From NCBI GenBank assembly GCA_049318625.1, contig JBMOGA010000029.1:1-46300 (forward strand): a stretch of DNA of 46,300 nt, given 5' to 3'. Shown piece after piece: positions 35,642-42,161 of this stretch. A program made the translations under genes and the position numbers. Source of the DNA: JBMOGA01 sp049318625 (GTDB lineage Bacteria > Pseudomonadota > Alphaproteobacteria > Rhizobiales > Hyphomicrobiaceae). The notes beneath the pieces are model-generated. The model was not told where the DNA came from, made no database searches, and saw only the letters and a program-made list of their open reading frames with translations. Numbering within the stretch: position 1 is the stretch's first letter; every line of letters begins with the position of its first letter.

Positions 35642-36378
35642 GCGCACCCAGCCCAGCACCTGGAGTGAAGCCCGGCCTTCTCGCCGAACTCGTCGGCGTG
35701 TCGCGTGTCCACCGATCGGGAGAGGCGGCGGTCCGCGCGATCGATGGCGTAGACCTGAAAATCGACCGGGGTGACTTCGTCGCGATCGTGGGCGCCAGTG
35801 GCTCCGGCAAATCGACGTGCCTCAACATCATCGGCTGCCTCGACGTGCCGACAACGGGTGTCTACCGCCTGAAAGGCCTCGACGTCGGAGCAATCGACGC
35901 CTCGGAGCGCGCAATCCTGCGACGCGACAGCGTCGGGTTCATTTTCCAGGGGTTTCACCTTCTGTCGCGGACATCGGCGCTGGAAAACGTCGAGATGCCG
36001 CTGGTCTACCGCGGGGCGCCGAGACGCCGACGGCGGGATCTCGCGGCGGCCGCCCTCGACGCCGTCGGTCTTGGCCATCGTCTGGATCACACACCGGAAG
36101 CCCTGTCCGGCGGCCAGCAACAGCGTGTCGCGATCGCCCGCGCCATTGTCTGCAACCCCGATATGCTCATTGCGGATGAACCGACAGGCTCGCTCGATAG
36201 CGTCACCCGCGGCGAGGTCATCGAACTGCTAGAGGTTCTCAATCGGACGTTCGGGATGACCGTCGTGATGGTGACCCATGACGCGGTCGTGGCCGACAGG
36301 GCGCGCCGGATCATCCGCTTCCAGGATGGACGCATCATCGCCCGCGATGGCGAGGGGATCGACCATGACGCTGCGTGA
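35638..36378 (+). CDS. MacB-like ABC transporter ATP-binding protein
   Basis: About 246 residues, LolD/MacB class. Walker A GASGSGKST, Q-loop FIFQGFHLLSRTSALENVEMPL, signature LSGGQQQRVAIARA, Walker B MLIADEPTGSLD, switch His in VMVTHDAVVADRA. In most MacB proteins the ATPase is fused to the permease; here it is separate, overlapping the permease gene by 14 bases. Start is GTG at 35638, overlapping the adaptor stop. Confidence 0.9.
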   Translation: MSAPSPAPGVKPGLLAELVGVSRVHRSGEAAVRAIDGVDLKIDRGDFVAIVGASGSGKSTCLNIIGCLDVPTTGVYRLKGLDVGAIDASERAILRRDSVGFIFQGFHLLSRTSALENVEMPLVYRGAPRRRRRDLAAAALDAVGLGHRLDHTPEALSGGQQQRVAIARAIVCNPDMLIADEPTGSLDSVTRGEVIELLEVLNRTFGMTVVMVTHDAVVADRARRIIRFQDGRIIARDGEGIDHDAA

Positions 36379-37579
36379 GACTTTTGCCTTTGCCTATGTC
36401 TCGCTGCGCCGATCCGGCCTGCGCTCCGCATTGACCGCACTCGGGATCGTCATCGGAGTTGCATCGGTTGTCGCCATGTCGACGATCGGCCGCGGAACGG
36501 CCGCGCGTATCGGCGAAGAGATACGCAAGCTCGGAACGCAGCTCATCACCGTGCGCGTCGGTCAGGATGTCAGGGCCGGCAGTTGAACCAGCGCCGACGC
36601 CAAACCGTTCGACTACGACGATGTCGAGGCGCTGAGAGCACAGATCCGCAGCCTGCGTGTGGTTGCTCCTGTCAGCGAACAAAAGATCCGCGTGTCGGCG
36701 CGGCGCGCCAATTGGCTCGCAACGGTAACCGGCACCGAAAGCGAGTACCTCGAGGCCCGGCGCTGGCGCCTGCAGGCCGGCCGCACGTTCACGGGTCACG
36801 AGGTTTATGCCGGAAAAAACGTCTGCATCATCGGCGCGACGGTGCGTGAGAAACTTTTCAACGGCGCCGATCCCATAGGTGAAATACTGAGAATAAAGTC
36901 GCTGCCTTGCGAGATCGTCGGCATATTGGCGCCGCGTGGGCAATCGGGTCTTGCCTACGACGAAGACAATACCGTCCTCACGCCACTCTATGGATTCCAG
37001 CGCCGGATTCAGGGCACCCCCAACATCCAATCGATAGTGATCCTGGCTCATCCCGACGCCGACACGACCCGGGCAAAGGCCCGCATCGAGGGCTTGCTCA
37101 GGGAGCGCCGTGGCATAGCTGCCGGCCAATCGGACAATTTCCATGTACTCGAAATGCGGCAGATTGCGGAGGCTGCGGCGGGCACGACGCGAACACTGAC
37201 GGCCTTGCTGGCGGCGATCGCCGCTGTAAGCCTCCTGGTCGGCGGCATCGGCATCATGAACATCATGCTGGTCGCGGTCAGCGAGCGGACGGTGGAGATC
37301 GGTGTCCGACTGGCGATCGGCGCCTTGCCGCGCCAGGTCATGACGCAGTTCCTCGCCGAAGCCGTGTTGCTGTCCGTAATTGGAGGAACGATCGGAATTT
37401 TCGCTGGGCTCGCGGCTGCGGCCTTGTCGCAGCGGTGGGTTCCAGTCCCCTTCATCATTGATCCGCAAATCATCGCGCTCGCCTTCTTCACCTCCGTTGC
37501 CGTCGGCATTCTGTTTGGCTACGCGCCGGCGGCTCGGGCCGCGCGTCTCGATCCCGCTCGGGCTCTGCGCAGCCAATAG
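36365..37579 (+). pseudogene. MacB-like ABC permease, interrupted by an in-frame TGA
   Basis: The first 73 codons (MTLRETFAFAYVSLRRSGLRSALTALGIVIGVASVVAM) hold the first membrane helix and the start of the periplasmic domain. A TGA at 36584-36586 interrupts the gene, but the same frame continues without a break through the MacB core (ARRANWLATVTGTESEYLEAR, GAGKN-like NVCIIGATVREKLF) and the three C-terminal helices (VSLLVGGIGIMNIMLVAVSERTVEIGVRLAIGA to ARAARLDPARALRSQ). One base change would restore a normal protein of about 404 residues. A nonsense mutation, a sequence error or readthrough are the options; a downstream restart would lack the first helix. Confidence 0.8.
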
Positions 37580-37605
37580 GGAAATGATTCTTGTTTCGAT
37601 CTGAG

Positions 37606-37630
37606 GGAATAGAGCGCCGTCTCGGGCGTT
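37606..37630 (+). promoter_or_regulatory. Predicted ECF promoter of the Asn/Ser-repeat protein gene
   Basis: GGAATAG-N13-GCGTT (GGAAT-N16-CGTT), the fourth copy in the locus, one base different in the extension. It starts 27 bases after the permease stop and ends 49 bases before the ATG of the repeat protein. Confidence 0.7.
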
Positions 37631-37679
37631 GGGAGGCTGGATGTCTCTGGGGCATCCGGATCCAAAAGGAGAAAGACCG

Positions 37680-38060
37680 ATGAGAAAGTCGATCATCGTG
37701 ACAACGCTGGCGGCTGCGACCATGACTGCGGGTGGCGCGCAGGCGGGCGAAGCCGAGCAGATTGCCCCCAAGGTGCCGGCAGCAGCGTTACGGCTCGAGC
37801 TTCCTGAGACGGCAGCGAAAGTCGAGCAGGGTTGGACCGAGGCCCGTCGGTGGCAGCGCGGCAATCGGAGCAACTCGTCCTCGAACACGAGCAGCAACTC
37901 CTCGTCCAACGGCAGTTCGAACTCCTCGTCGAACTCGAGCAGCAACTCTTCGTCCAACAGCAGCTCGAACTCTTCGTCGAACTCGAGCAGCAACTCCTCG
38001 TCCAACAGCAGCTCGAACTCCTCGTCGAACTCGAGCAGCAACTCGTCTTCGAACTCATAG
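37680..38060 (+). CDS. Small secreted protein with C-terminal Asn-Ser-Ser-Ser repeats
   Basis: About 126 residues. A Sec signal peptide is evident (MRKSIIVTTLAAATMTAGGAQA, likely cleavage after residue 22). A mature N-terminal region of about 40 residues (GEAEQIAPKVPAAALRLELPE, then GWTEARRWQRGNR) is followed from residue 65 to the end by Asn every fourth residue with Ser in nearly all other positions, with single Thr and Gly exceptions. I know of no family for it. ATG at 37680 has AAAAGGAG about nine bases upstream. A predicted ECF promoter lies 50 bases upstream and a hairpin follows the stop. Located right after the MacAB-like exporter, so it may be its cargo or a surface/biofilm component; this is inference. 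Confidence 0.75.
   Translation: MRKSIIVTTLAAATMTAGGAQAGEAEQIAPKVPAAALRLELPETAAKVEQGWTEARRWQRGNRSNSSSNTSSNSSSNGSSNSSSNSSSNSSSNSSSNSSSNSSSNSSSNSSSNSSSNSSSNSSSNS
37872..38057 (+). repeat. 48-bp tandem repeat inside the Asn/Ser-repeat gene
   Basis: Almost four copies of a 48-base unit built from four 12-base codon groups, each encoding Asn-Ser-Ser-Ser. Copies differ mainly by synonymous changes (TCC/TCT, TCG/AGC), while the later copies are nearly identical, so the array has grown by unit duplication and is under selection at the protein level. Copy number may vary between strains. Confidence 0.85.
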
Positions 38061-38069
38061 GCTCACGGC

Positions 38070-38099
38070 TGCGGAGGGGTGGTTCGTTGCCCCTCCGCA
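38070..38099 (+). terminator. Hairpin after the Asn/Ser-repeat gene
   Basis: Perfect ten-base inverted repeat, TGCGGAGGGG and CCCCTCCGCA, with a ten-base loop, starting nine bases after the stop codon. Strong stem but no T-run follows; likely terminator or transcript-stabilising structure. Confidence 0.6.
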
Positions 38100-38133
38100 C
38101 TGCGTTCTCGAGAGCCGGAACTGGGAGCCCCGA

Positions 38134-38853
38134 ATGCTTAAGCCCTTTCAGTGGACGTCAGTCGCACCGAGGATCGATTTTCATTGCGATCCGGCGGACT
38201 TCGGTGTGATCGCCGAACCGGTCCCCGCCAAAACCGTCTTGCCAAGCTGGTTTCGCCGCATCCAGGCCGTCGACAAGGCAGAGCAGTCGGCAACCAACAA
38301 TGCCCTCACGATCAAGCGCTGCATGCCGTTCCTGGATGCGATGACGACTGGCTGGGTGCTCCCACTGGCAGCCGATGTCCGCCTCGACATTCGGGACGAG
38401 GGGCGCACCGTCGACGCGGGCTGGGAGTTCGACAAGGTCATGGTGAGCCCGCACGGAATGTACCAAGTGAAGGGCTATGATTTCGGCGATCGGCCGCCGA
38501 TGAAGTTCCACAACTACTGGACGATCCGGACCCCGCCAGGTTGGAGCTGTCTCTTCACCCCGCTCTTGAACCGGTCGAACCCGTCGTTCGAGATCCTCTC
38601 CGGCGTCGTCGACACCGACACCTATCATTCCCTGATCAACTTCCCCTTCGTCGCGACGGCCCCCGACGGACTGGTGGCGCTGGCGAAGGGAACGCCACTG
38701 GTGCAGGTGATCCCGTTCCGCCGCAAGGATGCTGAGATTTCAGCATCGATCCGATCCGAGACCCTGCGAGAGGCCGAGAGCCGCAAACGCATTCATCGAA
38801 ACACGCAGGCCGGTGAAGGATGGTACCGCCGCTTCGCGCGGGCGGCGAGGTGA
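38134..38853 (+). CDS. DUF6065-like protein of unknown function
   Basis: About 239 residues without signal peptide or membrane helix. Distinct stretches are SWFRRI near residue 40, TIKRCMPFLDAMTTGWVLPLAADV, HNYWTIRTPPGWSCLFTPLLNR, GVVDTDTYHSLINFPFVA and LAKGTPLVQVIPFRRKD. I recognise this layout as that of proteins annotated DUF6065; no activity is known to me. ATG at 38134 with GGGAG about six bases upstream. It follows the repeat-protein gene and its hairpin on the same strand, but no copy of the locus promoter element lies before it, so co-regulation is unproven. Confidence 0.7.
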   Translation: MLKPFQWTSVAPRIDFHCDPADFGVIAEPVPAKTVLPSWFRRIQAVDKAEQSATNNALTIKRCMPFLDAMTTGWVLPLAADVRLDIRDEGRTVDAGWEFDKVMVSPHGMYQVKGYDFGDRPPMKFHNYWTIRTPPGWSCLFTPLLNRSNPSFEILSGVVDTDTYHSLINFPFVATAPDGLVALAKGTPLVQVIPFRRKDAEISASIRSETLREAESRKRIHRNTQAGEGWYRRFARAAR

Positions 38854-39111
38854 TCCTCCCGGTTCGTTCCCGCACGGATTAGTCCCGCGACATCGTCATG
38901 TGAGGCCGATCCCACAACGCGGGGCCAGCGAGCACGTGGTGGCCTTGGGACAGAACGTCAGCCGGTCGGACGCCACGGGCCATGAGTTGTCTGTTGCATC
39001 TGCGTGGATGGTGCGCCGCCCCGGGGCCGCCTGTTCATGGCCGTCCGCCGCTGAGCCTCCACCGGCTTCGGCCTGCAGGGATCGCCGGCCAGGTCTCGTC
39101 CCGCGGATCAC

Positions 39112-39849
39112 TCAAGGCGCGATCACGCGGCCATCCCAGCCGAGAAGTTGCCCGCTGCTTGCCGGATCGAGCGTCTCGATCACGGCGAGCAGGCGTTCAG
39201 CCGCCATCGTCGGCGTGAACAGCTTGCCTTCGCCGACGCCGGCCTGAAACGGGCGGGATAGACTGCTATCGACGGTGCCGGGATGCAGCCCGACGCAGAT
39301 CGCATGGGGGCGGCCGCGCGCAAGCTCGATGGCAAGCGTCCGAATGAGCTGGTTCAATGCGGCCTTGGAAGCGCGATAGCCGTACCAGCCGCCGAGGCGG
39401 TTGTCGGAGATGCTGCCGACGCGGGCCGACAACGCCGCGAACACGGCCTTGCCCGAGCGCGGCAGCAGCGGCAGTACATGCTTGGCAAGCAACGCTGGCC
39501 CGACGGCGTTGACCGCGAAGCTTTCCATCAAAAGTGCCTTGTCGAGCGAGCGCCAGGATTTCTCGGGCTGTAGGCCGCCGGGCGTGTGCAGCATGCCGGT
39601 CGCGACGATAGCGAGATCGATGTGCTCGATGCCGTCGAGCGCCGCTGCGATGCTGGCTTCGTCGAGCAAGTCCACAAGTCGCGGCTGAACCTTGAGGCTC
39701 GCGCTCGGTTGCGGGCTGCGAGAGCAGGCCAGGATGCTCTCGACCTGGGGACATGCGGCCAACACGTCGACCAGAGCGCTGCCGATGGCACCGTTGGCAC
39801 CCACGACCAGCGCGCGAACCGGCCGGCGAAAGGAGGGCAGCTCTGCCAT
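39112..39849 (-). CDS. SDR-family NAD(P)-dependent oxidoreductase
   Basis: About 245 residues of classical short-chain dehydrogenase. Cofactor motif ALVVGANGAIGSALVDVLA, the strand IDLAIVATGML, FAVNAVGPALLAKHVLPLL, catalytic Ser in FAALSARVGSISDN and YGYRASKAALNQL with the Tyr-x3-Lys. ATG at 39849 follows GGGAGA by about nine bases; a GTG two codons upstream is less likely. It is divergent from the DUF3429/photolyase block; SDR genes of this type occur near photolyases in light-stress clusters of other proteobacteria. Confidence 0.87.
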   Translation of the reverse strand: MAELPSFRRPVRALVVGANGAIGSALVDVLAACPQVESILACSRSPQPSASLKVQPRLVDLLDEASIAAALDGIEHIDLAIVATGMLHTPGGLQPEKSWRSLDKALLMESFAVNAVGPALLAKHVLPLLPRSGKAVFAALSARVGSISDNRLGGWYGYRASKAALNQLIRTLAIELARGRPHAICVGLHPGTVDSSLSRPFQAGVGEGKLFTPTMAAERLLAVIETLDPASSGQLLGWDGRVIAP

Positions 39850-39910
39850 CGACACTATCTCCCGATCGCGTCCAGCGGTTTATCGCATCTGGCGCGATTC
39901 GGGTCGGACG

Positions 39911-39940
39911 TGATCCTGCAGCTTTCCCCGCACGTAAACG
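39911..39940 (+). promoter_or_regulatory. RpoE/ChrR-type promoter candidate for the photolyase block
   Basis: TGATCC, 18 bases, TAAACG. The R. sphaeroides RpoE regulon, which includes photolyase and other singlet-oxygen genes, uses TGATCC with about 18 bases and a TAAGA-like -10. It lies 34 bases before the DUF3429 ATG and reads toward the photolyases. Confidence 0.45.
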
Positions 39941-39973
39941 AAGCCCACACCGCAATTGGATCAATTGTTGCCC

Positions 39974-40423
39974 ATGCACGCCGCATCTCAGATACCCCGC
40001 CCGGCCTTGGTGCTCGGATGGCTCGGCGTGCTGCCGTTCGCGATGTTCACTTTGCTGGCGATCACCGGAAGCATCATGCCGCAGGCTTTGGCCACCCATG
40101 CTCTGGTCCTCTACGGCGTCGTCATCCTGTCGTTCATGGCCGGGGCGCAATGGGGGCTCGCGATGGTTTCCGCGCAGGCCGCCGCGATCGGGCCCCGGTT
40201 GGCGATCAGCGTACTTCCGGCACTCGCCGCTTTCGGTTTGTGGTACCTGCCGGCGACACCCGCACTGTTCGGACTTGCGGCGGTATTCCTGGCCTTGCTG
40301 AGATACGACATCGCGACATCGCGGGCAGGCATGGCACCGGCCTGGTATGCGGCACTGCGCATCCAGCTGACGAGTGCCGTCGTCGTCTGCCTCATGCTCG
40401 CCGCGCTGCTCGGTAGCCGCTGA
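39974..40423 (+). CDS. DUF3429 membrane protein
   Basis: About 149 residues with several membrane helices (LVLGWLGVLPFAMFTLLAITG, ALVLYGVVILSFMAGAQWGLAM, LPALAAFGLWYLP, and a C-terminal VVVCLMLAALLG). The WYAALRIQLTSAVV ending matches DUF3429 proteins, whose function is unknown but which are often encoded near photolyases. ATG at 39974 chosen over a TTG at 39956, because the predicted promoter would leave almost no leader for the latter. It ends on the first base of the photolyase ATG. Confidence 0.72.
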   Translation: MHAASQIPRPALVLGWLGVLPFAMFTLLAITGSIMPQALATHALVLYGVVILSFMAGAQWGLAMVSAQAAAIGPRLAISVLPALAAFGLWYLPATPALFGLAAVFLALLRYDIATSRAGMAPAWYAALRIQLTSAVVVCLMLAALLGSR

Positions 40424-41976
40424 TGCACCCCACCGCACGCCCAAATATCGTGTGGTTTAAGCGCGATCTGCGCACCGTCGATCACCGACCGCTCGCGGAG
40501 GCGTCCGCTCGAGGTCCGGTCATTCCGCTTCTCGTCGTCGAGCCGGAACTGTGGATGCAGCCGGATGCCTCACATCGCCAGTACGCGTTCATGCGGGAGT
40601 GTGCCGCCGAGCTGGACGAGGCCCTCGGGCTGCTCGGCACACCGCTTGTGGTGCGATCGGGCCGTGTGGTCGACGTACTCGCCGATCTGAGGCGACACGT
40701 CGGCTTTACGGATCTCTGGTCGCACGAGGAAACCGGCAACGCCTGGACCTACCGGCGCGATCTGGACGTCGCCGCCTGGTGCCGCGACAACGGGATCACA
40801 TGGCACGAGCTGCCGCAGAACGGCGTCGTCCGCCGACTGAAGAGCCGCAACGGATGGGCCAAGCGTTGGGACCGCCATATGGCGCAACCGATCACGGCCG
40901 AGCCCAAAAGTCTGGACGGCATGAGCGGCATCGAGCTTCAACCGATCCCGACACCGGAAATCCTTGGCCTCGCCTTCGACGGCTGCACAGAGCCCCAACG
41001 CGGCGGCCGGCGCGCGGCAATCTCCCATCTGACCAGCTTCCTCGACGTGCGCGGCCAAACCTACCGGCGCGCGATGTCGAGCCCGCTCACCGGCGCAGAT
41101 GGATGCTCGCGGCTGTCCCCGTATCTCGCCTGGGGAGCCATCTCGATGCGCGAGGTGGCACAGGCGAACTGGGCCCGTCAGCGCTCGCTGCAGGACGACA
41201 CCGGCGAGGGTGCCAAGGCTTGGCGCGGCTCGCTCGTCTCGTTCTCGGGCCGGCTGCACTGGCATTGCCACTTCATGCAGAAGCTCGAGAGCGAGCCGTC
41301 GATCGAAACGACAGAACTGCATCCGGTCACCCGTGGCCTGCGTCCACGCCCGGGCGACGCCGCGCTGCTGGACGCCTGGACCCATGGTCGAACCGGCTTC
41401 CCGTTCGTGGATGCCTGCATGCGCTCGCTGAGAACGACCGGCTGGATCAACTTCCGCATGCGCGCGATGCTGGTCTCGTTTGCGAGCTATAATCTGTGGC
41501 TGCCTTGGCAGGAGACTGGCCTCGTACTCGCACGCCTTTTCACCGACTACGAGCCCGGCATTCACTGGCCACAAATGCAGATGCAGTCGGGCACGACCGG
41601 CATCAACACGATACGCCTCTACAATCCCGTCAAGCAGGGCCACGACCAGGACCCCGACGGCGTCTTCGTACGCCGCTGGGTGCAGGAGCTTGCCGCCGTG
41701 CCGGACAGCCACAGACAGGAGCCGTCGACGTGGAGCGGGGCCGCCGACGTGATCGGCAAAGGTTATCCCCCGCGGATCGTCGATCTGGCGGCGACGACGG
41801 CCGCCGCAAAGGACCGGATCTACGGTTCAAGACGCGCCGCCGGTTTCCGCGACGCCGCCGACGCGATCCAGGCCAGGCATGGCAGCCGCAAGAGCGGCAC
41901 ACGGATGACCGGGCAGAAACGAACCGGCAAGCGCGGCTCCGCCAAGCCGGTCGATCAGTTCGAGTTCGAACTATGA
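40423..41976 (+). CDS. Photolyase/cryptochrome-family flavoprotein
   Basis: About 517 residues. N-terminal antenna-type Rossmann domain starting NIVWFKRDLRTVDHRPLAEA, then the FAD-binding helical domain: RLSPYLAWGAISMREV, RLHWHCHFMQKLE, GRTGFPFVDACMRSLRTTGWINFRMRAML, WLPWQETG and WPQMQMQSGTTGINTIRLYNPVKQG. The last stretch differs from the usual WSASxGTDAAPYFR of class I CPD photolyases and marks a separate subgroup, so CPD repair versus blue-light sensing is undecided. The basic tail (RMTGQKRTGKRG) may bind DNA. Tightly coupled to its neighbours on both sides. Confidence 0.87.
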   Translation: MHPTARPNIVWFKRDLRTVDHRPLAEASARGPVIPLLVVEPELWMQPDASHRQYAFMRECAAELDEALGLLGTPLVVRSGRVVDVLADLRRHVGFTDLWSHEETGNAWTYRRDLDVAAWCRDNGITWHELPQNGVVRRLKSRNGWAKRWDRHMAQPITAEPKSLDGMSGIELQPIPTPEILGLAFDGCTEPQRGGRRAAISHLTSFLDVRGQTYRRAMSSPLTGADGCSRLSPYLAWGAISMREVAQANWARQRSLQDDTGEGAKAWRGSLVSFSGRLHWHCHFMQKLESEPSIETTELHPVTRGLRPRPGDAALLDAWTHGRTGFPFVDACMRSLRTTGWINFRMRAMLVSFASYNLWLPWQETGLVLARLFTDYEPGIHWPQMQMQSGTTGINTIRLYNPVKQGHDQDPDGVFVRRWVQELAAVPDSHRQEPSTWSGAADVIGKGYPPRIVDLAATTAAAKDRIYGSRRAAGFRDAADAIQARHGSRKSGTRMTGQKRTGKRGSAKPVDQFEFEL

Positions 41977-42161
41977 CGCGACGTCTGATCGACAAGCCGT
42001 CACGTGGCCGCTCGAAAGGCGACCTGCCGCAAAAGATCTGCGCGACCTGCGCCCTGCCGTTCGCGTGGCGCAAGAAGTGGGCGCGCGACTGGGACAACGT
42101 GCGCTTCTGCTCGCAGCGATGCCGCCGCGGCAATGCCAAGCGCGCCGGGGGCGCACCATGA
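41973..42161 (+). CDS. DUF2256 small zinc-ribbon protein
   Basis: About 62 residues. A single Cys4 site is seen in KICATCALPFAWRKKWARDWDNVRFCSQRCRR, typical of DUF2256. N-terminus is basic. Overlaps the stop of the upstream photolyase and the start of the downstream one, so it is translationally coupled to both. Family members are often found beside cryptochrome/photolyase genes; function is unknown. Confidence 0.85.
   Translation: MTRRLIDKPSRGRSKGDLPQKICATCALPFAWRKKWARDWDNVRFCSQRCRRGNAKRAGGAP

Noticed and set aside
36584..36586. TGA in the permease considered as a selenocysteine codon
   Set aside because: No Cys-like site is expected in this periplasmic loop and no suitable stem-loop follows directly.
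36335..38041. Minus-strand open frame opposite the MacB permease and repeat gene, with Leu/Glu/Phe repeats
   Set aside because: The repeat part is the reverse reading of the NSSS codons; no start signal or family; the plus-strand genes have ribosome-binding sites and signal peptide.
37872..38057. Tandem array considered as CRISPR or satellite
   Set aside because: No spacers of constant length with unique sequence; units encode a continuous NSSS frame inside a gene.
39958..39963. Second TGATCC on the minus strand as a promoter for the SDR gene
   Set aside because: No TAAGA-like -10 at 17-19 bases; likely chance.
39953..39967. CAATTG-GAT-CAATTG repeat as an operator
   Set aside because: Short and made of a self-palindromic hexamer; too weak to call without conservation data.
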